In this document: positions 18,569 to 27,202 of the stretch, piece by piece
How the letters are laid out: each line of letters opens with the position of its first letter
How positions within the stretch are numbered: position 1 is the stretch's first letter
NCBI GenBank assembly: GCA_023436225.1
Contig: JAEZKA010000052.1
Span: 1-64,000 of the forward strand
Direction of reading: 5' to 3'
Origin: Bacillota bacterium
GTDB taxonomy: Bacteria; Bacillota; Clostridia; Lachnospirales; Lachnospiraceae
DNA length: 64,000 nucleotides
Translations under genes and position numbers: made by a program
Notes under the pieces: model-generated
Told to the model about the DNA's origin: nothing
Databases searched by the model: none
The model's input: the letters and a program-made list of their open reading frames with translations, nothing else

Positions 18569-19513
18569 ATGGAATACAAAGAATTTTTACAAGTTATCCG
18601 AGATGAATTAAGAAAGATAGTACCAACATCGTATAAGGTAATGTTGAGTACAGTTATTAAAAACAACGATAACAAGCTAGCAGCACTATCAATTTTACCA
18701 ACAGGAGGAACAGTAGCACCCAATATTTATTTAAACCAGTATTACGATGAGTATTTATCAGGCAGAGAGTTAAGTTCAATTGTACAGTCAATTTTGAAGC
18801 AATATAAAGACAGTAAAAAAAGAGAAAGAGAAAGTATTCCAGACATATCAGACTTCAACTCGATAGCGGATCTTATTACATATCGGCTTGTTAATTGGAA
18901 TATGAATTTAGACCGTTTACGCAAGCTCCCCTATAAAGACATTGAGGATTTAGTAGTCATCTATTACCTCGTAGTTAAATGCGATTCCAGTGGTATAGAA
19001 TCTATAGCAATCACTGATGAATTATTAGAGAAGTGGAATGTCAGTGTGGACGAAATAGATAAGCATGCTAGTAAAAACACCCAGATACTTTTTCCGGCAT
19101 ATATAAGAGGTATGAAAGAGGTAATTAATGAATTAGTGTGCAATGGTATGCCGGATAAAGATATTAATGATTTATCACAGGATGATTATGGCGAATTCAT
19201 GAATATGTTCAACGCAAATCAAAAAACCGAGGATTTGAATATTTTGACTAACGATAAATCAATCTATGGAGCTAGTTCACTTCTGTATCCTAACGTACTA
19301 CACGATTTTGCCGTAAGTGTGAATACGAATATATATATACTGCCTTCATCAGTGCATGAATGCATACTAGTTCCTGATAATGGGAGGATGAATAAAGAGG
19401 TATTAAAAGAGATGGTAAAAGAAGTTAATTGTAGTCAAGTGTCAGCTGAGGAGGTACTTTCCAACGAGATCTATTATTATAATAGATTTACTGATGAATT
19501 CCATATTGCGTAG
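18569..19513 (+). CDS. DUF5688 family protein
   Basis: Resembles DUF5688 proteins that recur in Lachnospiraceae mobile elements; their function is unknown. The 314-aa sequence shows the family's early pattern of an N-terminal helix, then LAALSILPTGGTVAPNIYLNQYYDEYLSG, and a late LLYPNVLHDFA...NIYILPSSVHECILVP region. No transmembrane segment or signal peptide. Start ATG behind AGGAG. It leads a run of accessory genes (RadC-like, DUF1643, unknowns) spaced as one operon. Confidence 0.75.
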   Translation: MEYKEFLQVIRDELRKIVPTSYKVMLSTVIKNNDNKLAALSILPTGGTVAPNIYLNQYYDEYLSGRELSSIVQSILKQYKDSKKRERESIPDISDFNSIADLITYRLVNWNMNLDRLRKLPYKDIEDLVVIYYLVVKCDSSGIESIAITDELLEKWNVSVDEIDKHASKNTQILFPAYIRGMKEVINELVCNGMPDKDINDLSQDDYGEFMNMFNANQKTEDLNILTNDKSIYGASSLLYPNVLHDFAVSVNTNIYILPSSVHECILVPDNGRMNKEVLKEMVKEVNCSQVSAEEVLSNEIYYYNRFTDEFHIA

Positions 19514-19528
19514 GATGGAGAAGCAGAA

Positions 19529-20056
19529 ATGGAAGATAAAAGTTATAATAGCGAAGTCTTCATGTCTTTAAGAAAATTTACTGATATCAAATTACCTGTT
19601 CTCACAGAGTTTCCAAAGAAGCGAGTTCAAATAGTTGAGACAAGATTAATTCGTAAAACGTCAATGTTATACGAGAGAAGAACTATATGTGATCCGGCAA
19701 CGGCTGCGGAGCTAGGAAAGCAATTATTTGAAGACTATGACAAAGAGTATTTGTATGCAGTATTCCTATCCACTAAATGTGAGCCAATAGCTATTGAACT
19801 CATGAGTATTGGTACATTAGACGCTACAATTATATCGCCCAAAGATATATTAAAGACTGCGCTATTATGTAGTGCGAATGGCTTTATTATTTATCATAAC
19901 CATCCTTCGGGCGGTGAAATTTTTCCAAGCAAGGAAGACGTAAATACTACTAAGAGATTGAAAGAAGCAAGTGCTCTTATGGGAATTAATATGATAGATC
20001 ATATCATTATATCAGATATGGGCTATGTGTCACTAAAAGAGAGAGAAATTCTATAA
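19529..20056 (+). CDS. RadC-like JAB/MPN domain protein
   Basis: A 175-aa member of the RadC family that mobile elements carry. The JAB metalloprotease-like motif is visible as NGFIIYHNHPSGGEIFPSKED (HxH at about 125-127, followed by S and D at expected spacing) and DHIIIS. The helix-hairpin-helix DNA-binding segment of chromosomal RadC is absent, as usual for element-borne copies. Function is unsettled despite the repair-based name. It begins 15 bp after the DUF5688 gene with a GGAGAAG box, so they are likely co-transcribed. Confidence 0.82.
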   Translation: MEDKSYNSEVFMSLRKFTDIKLPVLTEFPKKRVQIVETRLIRKTSMLYERRTICDPATAAELGKQLFEDYDKEYLYAVFLSTKCEPIAIELMSIGTLDATIISPKDILKTALLCSANGFIIYHNHPSGGEIFPSKEDVNTTKRLKEASALMGINMIDHIIISDMGYVSLKEREIL

Positions 20057-20120
20057 AGATATTTCTTTGATAAGCATCTGGAAATTAAATGGATAACTAA
20101 GAAATACAGCGTTAGCAATC

Positions 20121-20148
20121 AGCTCTATATAATTTTTGATATAGGGCT
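20121..20148 (+). terminator. Probable terminator after the RadC-like gene
   Basis: Stem AGCTCTATAT/ATATAGGGCT (one G-U) with an 8-nt loop, followed by TATTGTTGTTT. Confidence 0.55.
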
Positions 20149-20236
20149 TATTGTTGTTTAACTATTATGATTTAGAAATGACAATATCGAATGGAGAGAA
20201 GAGGAGTACCCTCGCCCAAAGAAAGGTTGTGTGTAT

Positions 20237-20896
20237 ATGGACGATATAGTTAAAGAGACAGTAATACTTGAAACAACTGGGGTCTTTTCAGAAGACCAAA
20301 CAAAGCGCTATGAGCTCACGAAAGAGTATATACCATCTGTAGATGGAAGAAGAATTTCGGTTATTATGTTAAATCCGGCTTCGAAGAAAATACAAGAAAC
20401 TGATACTACAGTTAATAATTTGATAAACAGATTGAGCGGAGAAGGGTACACAACTATTACAATATTAAATCTTGTCCCGGATATTATGAGTAAGCTGAAA
20501 CCGTCAAAGGTAGACAATCTGGAAGCAAACTTTGAATATATCGAAGAGGTGCTTAAACGGAATTTTGATAAGATTCTAATAGGATATGGAAATAGCTTTA
20601 TCGGAAACGAAGTGGTTGAACGAGCGAAATATCGGTTGAATCAAATACTAAAGGAATATGAAGATAGCTTAGTGGAAATTAGTGATGAATTTGATACTTT
20701 CGAATGTTCAGCCATGCATCCATTGTTTGCATCCTTAAGGCTAGATAAATGGATACTTAAGCCTTACAGATTACCCAAACAAGAACTGGAACCTGCAAAG
20801 GGAAAAGCGAAAATCGAAGAGAAACAGTTAAAGAGTGGTTTGCAAAGACGACACGTAAAGGAAAACGATAAAGATCAAGCTAAAAATAAGGAGTAA
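20237..20896 (+). CDS. DUF1643 family protein
   Basis: Carries the DUF1643 core: SVIMLNPASKKIQETDTTVNNLINRL then TITILNLVPDIMSK, an arrangement where LNP and D-T-T/N residues are conserved in the family. The C-terminal part (from about residue 185) is a Lys/Glu-rich tail unlike the core. Function is unknown; the family is frequent in phages and mobile elements. GTG 20231 is an alternative start; the AAAGG at 20222-20226 is better placed for ATG 20237. Confidence 0.72.
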   Translation: MDDIVKETVILETTGVFSEDQTKRYELTKEYIPSVDGRRISVIMLNPASKKIQETDTTVNNLINRLSGEGYTTITILNLVPDIMSKLKPSKVDNLEANFEYIEEVLKRNFDKILIGYGNSFIGNEVVERAKYRLNQILKEYEDSLVEISDEFDTFECSAMHPLFASLRLDKWILKPYRLPKQELEPAKGKAKIEEKQLKSGLQRRHVKENDKDQAKNKE

Positions 20897-20919
20897 GCAA
20901 AATCTGAGGAGATGAAAAT

Positions 20920-21288
20920 ATGATAAAGCTATGGAATAGAGCTCAAGTAGATTTGGAGATACAAAAGAATCAATCATTAGATAATAAGAAACTACCTGAT
21001 GAGGTCTTTCTGGCTGCCAAGGATGCTATAGACATATTAGATAAGTACTACGGTAGCAAAAGAGACCCTGAAAAAGATCTCGGTGGAGTTATTTATATTT
21101 GCAATACCAAAGAAGAGCATAAATCTTTGTTGGATAAGTATGGAACCACAGAAGATATGGTAGAATTTACTGATATAATTATAGTGAATGAAAACCAATT
21201 GGAAAAGCAAAGATATCAATGGTTCCAGAAGCTGTACATTATTTCCAATGACTATTCGCTAGTTATAATTTATAAAGATGATATTTAG
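20920..21288 (+). CDS. Hypothetical protein, 122 aa
   Basis: No family recognised. A soluble, mildly acidic protein with mixed alpha/beta character and no signal peptide. GAGGAG 8 bp upstream of the ATG supports translation. It starts 24 bp after the DUF1643 gene and shares its AT-rich composition, so it is probably the last gene of that small operon. Confidence 0.65.
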   Translation: MIKLWNRAQVDLEIQKNQSLDNKKLPDEVFLAAKDAIDILDKYYGSKRDPEKDLGGVIYICNTKEEHKSLLDKYGTTEDMVEFTDIIIVNENQLEKQRYQWFQKLYIISNDYSLVIIYKDDI

Positions 21289-21364
21289 AGGTACTTGATA
21301 CCACAGGCACATAAAACGATGAAACATATATAAAACCATAAGTACATAGAGAGGATATGTTAAC

Positions 21365-21478
21365 ATGATTTTAACAGGTTGTAAACTAGTGAAAGAGGTA
21401 AGGCAGATGTGGGTTAGCAAAAAACAGCAGAAAGAGTTAAGGGGATTATTACGGTTGTTTCAAAAACAGTTTGTGTAG
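21365..21478 (+). CDS. Small protein, 37 aa, doubtful
   Basis: Short frame beginning MILTGCKLVKEVRQM, basic and helical-looking, with GAGG about 10 bp upstream of the ATG. No similarity recognised. It lies just before a strong terminator hairpin, so it could be a leader peptide or the end of the preceding transcript. Confidence 0.35.
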   Translation: MILTGCKLVKEVRQMWVSKKQQKELRGLLRLFQKQFV

Positions 21479-21525
21479 TAAGTGAATAACTTAGAAAAAA
21501 TGTCTATAAAGTATTTAAAAATTAC

Positions 21526-21561
21526 AATGCCTGTGGAAATCATTCCTCAGGCATTATTTTT
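21526..21561 (+). terminator. Strong intrinsic terminator just before a small membrane-protein gene
   Basis: AATGCCTG/CAGGCATT stem continued by GGAA/TTCC inside, then ATTTTT. It ends only 14 nt before the ribosome binding site of the next gene, so it may act as an attenuator as well as a terminator. Confidence 0.85.
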
Positions 21562-21587
21562 ACAGTACAGATTGAAGGAGGGTAAAT

Positions 21588-21755
21588 ATGATTCAAATAA
21601 TTTTTACTAATATTATTCTTTCGGGCGTAGTGATTGGATTTATTTTCAGTCTTTTGAATAGAATAGGTGTAATACCGATCGTAAGGTTTAAAAGCATGAT
21701 TATAGCACTCGTCGTACTAACAATATTAATCACAATTATGCGAGCTATATCTTAA
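21588..21755 (+). CDS. Small two-helix membrane protein A, 55 aa
   Basis: An excellent AAGGAGGG box (21575-21582) precedes the ATG. The 55-aa product has two hydrophobic helices (about residues 3-22 and 37-53) joined by a conserved basic loop LLNRIGVIPIVRFKS. A paralogue of the same length is encoded at 33217-33384 with LLNKIGIIPIVRFKS in the same place. Conservation between two copies and the strong ribosome binding site support a real gene. Function unknown; small-toxin, holin-like and regulatory roles are possibilities only. Confidence 0.72.
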   Translation: MIQIIFTNIILSGVVIGFIFSLLNRIGVIPIVRFKSMIIALVVLTILITIMRAIS

Positions 21756-22212
21756 ATGTTGAAATACCATAAAAATGAGAGTACGATTAAGCCGAGTTAG
21801 ATAATCGTAGAGAATTATTGCAACTTTTCTTCTTGATGAAATACTGAAGAAAAGCAATACAACCAACTAATACCAGCTGGTAATAATTAATATTACTAAT
21901 GCGACTTAAAGCATTTTTAAAACATTTAATATAACTATAGGAGCACATTGATACATGATTAATAGTACCCTAGGAACAAAGAAAAGGAACGAAGAAAAAC
22001 TATCAAATTAGGAACAATCAATGGCATGTCAGCATCTGCTCGAAAACAATGAGCAGATGTTGCTTAGCCTTAAGTTAAATCTCTAATAATATTATTTTTT
22101 TATATTAATACACAAATACATCTTAACAATAAATTAAATCGACGTCGATATTGACATCGACATCGACGTCGACATCGTATTGAATAAAAAACGAGATAAG
22201 GAGAGTATTAAT
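21756..22212 (+). other. Intergenic region with hairpin, before the RHH gene
   Basis: A hairpin at 22030-22060 (arms AGCATCTGCTC and GAGCAGATGTT around a 9-nt loop) lacks a T-run. A 17-codon frame at 21955 has little support. The hexamer-repeat array at 22138-22176 is listed separately. Composition is very AT-rich apart from the array. It could hold a transfer or partition site, which is inference. Confidence 0.4.
22138..22176 (+). repeat. Tandem hexamer array (RTCGAC)n upstream of the RHH gene
   Basis: Seven consecutive six-base units: ATCGAC, GTCGAT, ATTGAC, ATCGAC, ATCGAC, GTCGAC and a final ATCGTA. It stands out as GC-rich in an AT-rich setting and ends about 20 bp before the ribosome binding site of a ribbon-helix-helix gene. 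Tandem short sites are typical targets of such proteins. Confidence 0.8.
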
Positions 22213-22641
22213 ATGAACGAAGATTTAAAGCCGGGAGATTACGGTTTCCGAAGAAAACGGGAGATACATTTTAGAAATGGTCATACGAATGATAGTACAG
22301 GCATAAACTGGGATAAACCAAGAGTACCATATGAAATGGAGTATAACTTGGACGATGATGATAAACAAGTATTTCATGCTGTTAGAGATATGCCAGAATA
22401 TCATGAAAGCGATGAAGAGATAGAAGGTAGTGCACAGGAGGAAGAAAAAACAGACACATTAATAAAGGGTTTCAGTACTGACAAATTTAAGATGAAAGTA
22501 CAATTAGCAGAGCCTAAGAAAGTAACAATTTATCTGGATGAAGATATATTAGAAACACTTAAAGTGTTAAAAACTGAGAAAAGAATCAACAGCTATAGTG
22601 ATTGTATAAAAAATGCCTTGGTCCAATATTTGACTACATAG
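22213..22641 (+). CDS. Ribbon-helix-helix protein (ParD/ParG-like C-terminus)
   Basis: A 142-aa protein with a long charged, acidic N-terminal part (about 1-95) and a C-terminal ribbon-helix-helix domain KKVTIYLDEDILETLKVL...YSDCIKNALVQYL (about 98-142). RHH proteins bind tandem short operators as dimers and serve as antitoxins, plasmid partition proteins or relaxosome factors. The hexamer array directly upstream is a natural target, implying autoregulation. An in-frame TTG exists at 22180, but AAGGAG (about 22198-22203) supports ATG 22213. No toxin or ParA partner follows, so partition/transfer or regulatory roles are left open. Confidence 0.75.
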   Translation: MNEDLKPGDYGFRRKREIHFRNGHTNDSTGINWDKPRVPYEMEYNLDDDDKQVFHAVRDMPEYHESDEEIEGSAQEEEKTDTLIKGFSTDKFKMKVQLAEPKKVTIYLDEDILETLKVLKTEKRINSYSDCIKNALVQYLTT

Positions 22642-22654
22642 CGGCATGATACTA

Positions 22655-22692
22655 AAAGAGAGCTAATTCCAATTGTGGAATTGGCTCTCTTT
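22655..22692 (+). terminator. Intrinsic terminator after the RHH gene
   Basis: Long, nearly perfect stem (AAAGAGAGCTAATTCCA against TGGAATTGGCTCTCTTT, one G-T), able to form on both strands. Confidence 0.85.
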
Positions 22693-22753
22693 AGAATGAA
22701 TTAAGAATATTTTTATACATTATAATCCAAGATTACATATAACAATTAAACCA

Positions 22754-22863
22754 AATGGGAAGCATAGACTGCCGAATAGAAGAAAGCAAGAAAAAACAGA
22801 GGAGAAAAACGCAAAATGCTTGTAAAGTTGCCTATTGACAGCGCTAGATCTGACTGTTATATT
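22754..22863 (+). promoter_or_regulatory. Promoter and upstream sites of leader RNA copy 1
   Basis: Promoter TTGACA (22835-22840), 17-bp spacer, TATATT (22858-22863). Two upstream motifs are shared with copy 2: AATGGGAAGCAT at 22754-22765 and AAAATGCTT at 22813-22821, whose AAGCAT/ATGCTT cores are inverted relative to each other. They may bind a common regulator. Confidence 0.7.
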
Positions 22864-22893
22864 GTATTCATAAATGAATATTAGTTGGATGAA

Positions 22894-23060
22894 GGAAGCT
22901 TCTACTGGTTTTCCATGTATGCTTACTCAAGTCACTATTCACGAATCTTATAAATAAGAAAATCGTGTTACAGACGCCTTAGCTCAACAAAGATTTCTTC
23001 ATAGAAGGAAAGCAATACCCATTCTATGAAATCTTTGATGATGCTTCGACGTCTTTTTTG
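22894..23060 (+). ncRNA. Structured leader RNA copy 1, before xis-int
   Basis: A repeated RNA architecture, also present at 27930-28110. Hairpin 1: AAGC/GCTT outer pairing (22896-22899 with 22921-22924), TAC/GTA, then TGG-TTTT-CCA. Then conserved ACTCAAGTCA. Hairpin 2: CACGA/TCGTG with CTTAT/ATAAG. Then conserved GTTACAGACGCC. Hairpin 3 is a terminator: AGACG (22972-22976) with CGTCT (23050-23054), inner stem CAAAGATTT/AAATCTTTG, then six T. It ends 83 nt before the excisionase start, so it is probably an attenuator. No known family recognised. Confidence 0.75.
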
Positions 23061-23142
23061 TTGCCTAAAAACGGTCGGGTCAAATTAATATACATTCTTT
23101 ATTACACGAAGAAAAATACAAGAAAGCAAAGGAGTGATATTA

Positions 23143-23379
23143 ATGCATGACTTGAATCAACTTGATGACTTGTTAACTGTACAGGAAGTGGCCGGGTACC
23201 TTAAGCGAAGTTACAAAACGACATTAAAAATAATTAAGCTAGGTAAACTTAAGGTTACGAATGATGGATGTAGGGGATACAGAGTCAGTAAATTCGATTT
23301 ATTTAATTATTTAGGATATGCCACAGAAGAAAAGAAGCCAGAACTAAATAATCTAAAAAAGAAACGTCGCAGTAAGTAG
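23143..23379 (+). CDS. Excisionase / small HTH protein (Xis)
   Basis: A 78-aa basic protein with a MerR/excisionase-type helix-turn-helix: LLTVQEVAGYLKRSYKTTLKI (about residues 9-29) and GYRVSKFDLFNYLG, ending in a Lys/Arg-rich tail. Such proteins bend DNA at attachment sites and direct the adjacent integrase towards excision. GTG 23134 is in frame, but AAAGGAG at 23128-23134 is correctly spaced for ATG 23143. It is 99 bp upstream of the integrase gene and downstream of leader RNA 1. Confidence 0.82.
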   Translation: MHDLNQLDDLLTVQEVAGYLKRSYKTTLKIIKLGKLKVTNDGCRGYRVSKFDLFNYLGYATEEKKPELNNLKKKRRSK

Positions 23380-23478
23380 ATTGTCACAAATAGTAACACA
23401 GATTAGCAATGCATAGGAAACCATATGATACATTTCTATAAAACAATAATGAACCATAAAAGAAAGGAAATATGAAAA

Positions 23479-24666
23479 ATGTATACTAAAACAAAAGCAC
23501 CAGCAGGTCATATTGAACCTAGAAAAAATACCAAAGGTGAGATAACGCACTATAGGGCTGTAATAAATTATACAGACGAAAATGGAATCAAAAGAAAACC
23601 ATATAAGAAGGCAGCTACAAAGGATGAAGCGGAGGCATTGCTAATTCAAATGAAAGCTGAATTTATGAATGGTGAATTTACCGAACCTAATGAAATGCGA
23701 ACGAGTGAATATCTGGAGACATGGTATAATGCCTATGTTGTTAATCAGAGAAGTGAAAGTACGGTCTTGGATTACAGAGAGATTATTGATAGATATTTAA
23801 TACCAACCTGGGGCAATATCAAATTGCAGGCTTTAAAAACGATAAGTATTCAGATGTTATTTAATACATGGAGTGTGAAATCTCCTTTAAGCGATAAACC
23901 TTTAGCGGTTGAGACACTTAAGCATATTAGGAGAGTATTCAATACTGCACTTAACAAAGCAGTGGAAATAGAGTTGCTAAAACGTAACCCATTAAAAGGT
24001 GTAACAATCGGTAGAGATAATAGTAAGAAAGAAATCGAGGTTTTTTCAGAGGAAGAAATTCAGAAGTTGTTTCAAGCAATTAAGGGTACAGACAATGAAT
24101 TAATCGTAGCGTTTCTCTTCGATACGCTTGCAAGAAGATCAGAAGCATTAGGAGCAAGATGGAGTGATTTAAATATGAAAACGGGTACATTGACGATTCA
24201 ACATACTTACATACGAACCCTTGATGGATGCAAATTCAAGGATGGAACCAAATCCCAAAGCAGTAAGAGAAGTATGGTCTTAACAGATTATACCTTAGAA
24301 CTATTGCGTAAAGAGAAGTTTGTACAAATGCAAAACAAGTTAAAGCTAGGTGAGGATTATGAAGATAATGATCTTATTATCTGTCAACCGAACGGTAAGC
24401 CGTATCAAGGTAATTCTTTTACGCAAAAATGGAGCCGTCTGCTTAAAAAGAATGGTATCAGGCATATCAAATTACATGGTAGCAGACACTCTGCCATATC
24501 AATGATGGTATCAAAAGGAATCTTTCCCAAATACGTCCAGGAACGAGCAGGACACAAGAGCTGTGATATTACTATGAATATTTACACACACGTAAGTAAT
24601 GATCAAAAGATTAAGACAGCAAAAACGATAAACGACGAGTTCTTTAAGATTGTTGTAAATAACTGA
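23479..24666 (+). CDS. int: Tyrosine recombinase integrase
   Basis: Site-specific recombinase, 395 aa, of the Tn916/phage-integrase family. N-terminal arm-binding (AP2-like) region (about 1-60), core-binding SAM-like domain (about 65-165), and catalytic domain with Arg in LARRSEALGARW, HGSRHSAISMM (His-x-x-Arg), GHKSCDITMNIYTHV (His and nucleophile Tyr). All catalytic residues are present, so it is probably active. tRNA 3' ends are the classic target of this family, so it is the likely enzyme for the 44-bp att sites. It is unusual in lying mid-island rather than next to an att site. Confidence 0.93.
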   Translation: MYTKTKAPAGHIEPRKNTKGEITHYRAVINYTDENGIKRKPYKKAATKDEAEALLIQMKAEFMNGEFTEPNEMRTSEYLETWYNAYVVNQRSESTVLDYREIIDRYLIPTWGNIKLQALKTISIQMLFNTWSVKSPLSDKPLAVETLKHIRRVFNTALNKAVEIELLKRNPLKGVTIGRDNSKKEIEVFSEEEIQKLFQAIKGTDNELIVAFLFDTLARRSEALGARWSDLNMKTGTLTIQHTYIRTLDGCKFKDGTKSQSSKRSMVLTDYTLELLRKEKFVQMQNKLKLGEDYEDNDLIICQPNGKPYQGNSFTQKWSRLLKKNGIRHIKLHGSRHSAISMMVSKGIFPKYVQERAGHKSCDITMNIYTHVSNDQKIKTAKTINDEFFKIVVNN

Positions 24667-24672
24667 AAGGAG

Positions 24673-24715
24673 AAAAAGATACTTTATCATTAGGATAAGG
24701 TATCTTTTTTTTTTC
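24673..24715 (+). terminator. Intrinsic terminator after int
   Basis: Stem AAAAAGATAC...GTATCTTTTT with inner TTATC/GATAA, followed by a long T-run. Confidence 0.9.
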
Positions 24716-24886
24716 TAAGTATAAATTATATGAATTAACTATACAAGATGTAATTTTAAGAATTAACTTTTATATTTACAAAATTAAACAGTTTGATGTT
24801 TTTTAATAAATAGAAGATATTGTTAAATATACTTGAAAAAACTGTAAAAGTAGTGGATAATTTGTAGTATTAAAGGGAGGGGAAAT

Positions 24887-27202
24887 ATGGATGCTATTTA
24901 TTTAGATTTACATATACACACATCGAGTAATCCTAACAGTCTTAATACTAATTATGATGTGAATACATTAATACAAAACATAAAAAAGGTATCTTCTAAT
25001 TCTAGATATCTTATATCATTAACTGATCATAACACCATCAATAAACAAGCTTATATGAATTTATTAGCTGAAACACAAGATGTTTTATTGGGGACGGAAT
25101 TACATATCAAAAATTATCAAGATAGACCACCTTATCATTGTCATATCCTTTTTAAAGTAGATATACTTACTTCAATTGATGAGATAAATGAAATTTTAGA
25201 TGTTTTGTACCCTGAAAAAGAAATTACACCTAGCTTAGATAATGTACCAACTTTAGAGGGAATAACAAAAGCTTTTGATAAGTATGAGTATATGCTTTTA
25301 CCTCACGGAGGACAATCACATTCAACATTTGATGTATCCATATCGAAAGGGGTAAAGTTTGATACAACCTTAGAAAGAAATATATATTTTAATCAGTTTG
25401 ATGGATTTACGGCTAGAAGTGATGGTGGACTTGAAGAAACGATTAATTATTTCAAGAGATTAGGAATTAATGAATTTGTAAATTTAATAACGTGTACCGA
25501 TAATTATGATCCATATCGTTACCCAGAAGCAAAAGACCCAAAGGCAAGTTTGTTTATACCTACGTGGATGTTAGCACAACCAACATTTGATGGATTACGA
25601 CTTTCGTTATCCGAATCTTCTAGACTAATATATTCGCAAATAAAACCAAATAGTTGGTGTGAGTATATTGGAAATGTAGAGTTACACAACGAAAGTATAG
25701 ATATATCTGTAAACTTAATGCCTGGTTTAAATGTTGTCATAGGAGGATCATCGAGTGGAAAAACGTTATTTGTTGACTCTCTTTATAGAAAAATTCATGA
25801 TAAGATGAACGATAGCGTATATTTGAAATATGGTGTAAGTGATTTGATAATTTATAATCCCGCTAAATGTTTACCACATTATATCTCACAAAATTTTATA
25901 ATGAAAGTTGCAGATTCGAATAATGATGAATATAGTCTGGACAAAATTGAAATAGTTAAGAAAGTATTTCCACAAGATAGGGATATTTTTGAAATTGTAA
26001 ATGCTTCGTTAGCCAAATTGAAAAGCGATTTAAACAAATTGATTGATTTTGTGAAGGAAATAGAAGATGAAGAAGCAAAGCTTTCTCATATCCCAATACT
26101 GACGAGATTGATTGTCAATGGAGTTGTAAAGGAGAATATACTTGGAAGAGTATTACCTTCAAATAATGAAATCGTAAAAATGGATTACACTGAAACATCA
26201 TTTAATCAACAGATTAGTATATTAAATGATATCGACAAGTTTGTAAAAGATAATCCATTTGTTGACAGTGTGTCTGCTGAAGTGCAAAAGATAAAGGATG
26301 TATTGCAAAAAGCATATGAATCATCGACTTTTGAACTGACAGTAAGAGATATTGTTAAAAAAAGTAAGGGCCAGTTGGACATTGAAATGACTCGTCAAGG
26401 GGCTGAACTACAGACAAAGAGGCAGAACTATGACAATTTAATACAAAGTATTACTATCTACAGTAAAGCCTTAAAGGGATTTTATGATACCTTAGACTCA
26501 ATATCAAAATACAACATTAATTGTGCAAGCAAAACGATAGAGTCAATGGGACATCAACTGTATATTCAAAATACATTCACTATGAGCAAGGAAAAGTTTA
26601 TTGAAGTCATTAATAAATATTTGAAAACTGAAAACAAAATAGAAAATTTTGATACTATAGAACCAAAAAATTTATTTATAGATAATTATAGAAAAATTAG
26701 TCCAAAGGTTCGAGACTATAGTGACTTGGTAGCTAAAGTGTATTCAGATTTTGAAAAACTCAATGTAAGAAAAAGTAGAATTACAACAAATGATGGACGA
26801 AATTTCGATGATTTAAGTGCTGGGTGGAAAACATCAGTTATATTAGACTTAATTTTAGGATATACAGGTGATATAGCACCGCTTATTATTGATCAACCTG
26901 AAGATAATCTAGCAACTAATTATATAAATACAGGTTTAATCAGAGCAATAAAAGAGACGAAATCAAGAAAGCAAGTTATATTAGTTTCGCACAATGCAAC
27001 TATCCCCATGCTTGGTGACGCTCAAAATATAATATTATGTACAAATAATAATAAGCTTAGCATCAGATCAGCTCCAATGGAAGACTATCTTGATAATAAA
27101 AGTATGGTTGATCATATTGCAGAAATCACAGATGGTGGAAAACCTGCGATTAAGAAGCGTGTTAAAAAATATAATTTAAAGTCATTTAGGGAGGAAGAGT
27201 AG
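24887..27202 (+). CDS. PHP-domain / SMC-like ATPase fusion (TrlF-like)
   Basis: The 771-aa protein joins an N-terminal PHP phosphoesterase domain (DLHIHTSS at 7-14, SLTDHNT around 45, later conserved His/Asp) to an ABC/SMC-type ATPase. Walker A is GGSSSGKT (about 285-292), then a helical, coiled-coil middle (about 360-580), a signature-like LSAGWKTSVILDLILG, Walker B LIIDQPEDNL and switch VSHNATIPML. This is the layout of TrlF-type and RecN/OLD-like defence ATPases. The substrate is unknown; a nucleic-acid phosphoesterase gated by ATP is a fair guess. A strong AAAGGGAGGGG box precedes ATG. The next gene overlaps its stop by 1 nt. Confidence 0.82.
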   Translation: MDAIYLDLHIHTSSNPNSLNTNYDVNTLIQNIKKVSSNSRYLISLTDHNTINKQAYMNLLAETQDVLLGTELHIKNYQDRPPYHCHILFKVDILTSIDEINEILDVLYPEKEITPSLDNVPTLEGITKAFDKYEYMLLPHGGQSHSTFDVSISKGVKFDTTLERNIYFNQFDGFTARSDGGLEETINYFKRLGINEFVNLITCTDNYDPYRYPEAKDPKASLFIPTWMLAQPTFDGLRLSLSESSRLIYSQIKPNSWCEYIGNVELHNESIDISVNLMPGLNVVIGGSSSGKTLFVDSLYRKIHDKMNDSVYLKYGVSDLIIYNPAKCLPHYISQNFIMKVADSNNDEYSLDKIEIVKKVFPQDRDIFEIVNASLAKLKSDLNKLIDFVKEIEDEEAKLSHIPILTRLIVNGVVKENILGRVLPSNNEIVKMDYTETSFNQQISILNDIDKFVKDNPFVDSVSAEVQKIKDVLQKAYESSTFELTVRDIVKKSKGQLDIEMTRQGAELQTKRQNYDNLIQSITIYSKALKGFYDTLDSISKYNINCASKTIESMGHQLYIQNTFTMSKEKFIEVINKYLKTENKIENFDTIEPKNLFIDNYRKISPKVRDYSDLVAKVYSDFEKLNVRKSRITTNDGRNFDDLSAGWKTSVILDLILGYTGDIAPLIIDQPEDNLATNYINTGLIRAIKETKSRKQVILVSHNATIPMLGDAQNIILCTNNNKLSIRSAPMEDYLDNKSMVDHIAEITDGGKPAIKKRVKKYNLKSFREEE

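Noticed and set aside
22138..22176. Hexamer array as a CRISPR or origin iteron set
   Set aside because: Units are only 6 bp with no spacers; no replication initiator is adjacent. Kept as a protein-binding array for the RHH gene.
22874..22957. Short frame MNISWMKEASTG... through leader RNA 1
   Set aside because: No ribosome binding site, and the matching frame is not kept in copy 2; changes preserve base pairing, not protein.
22894..23060. T-box or known antibiotic-type leader (tetM/erm) for the repeated RNA
   Set aside because: No T-box AGGGTGG-type antiterminator sequence and no resistance or aminoacylation gene downstream; both copies precede mobile-element genes.
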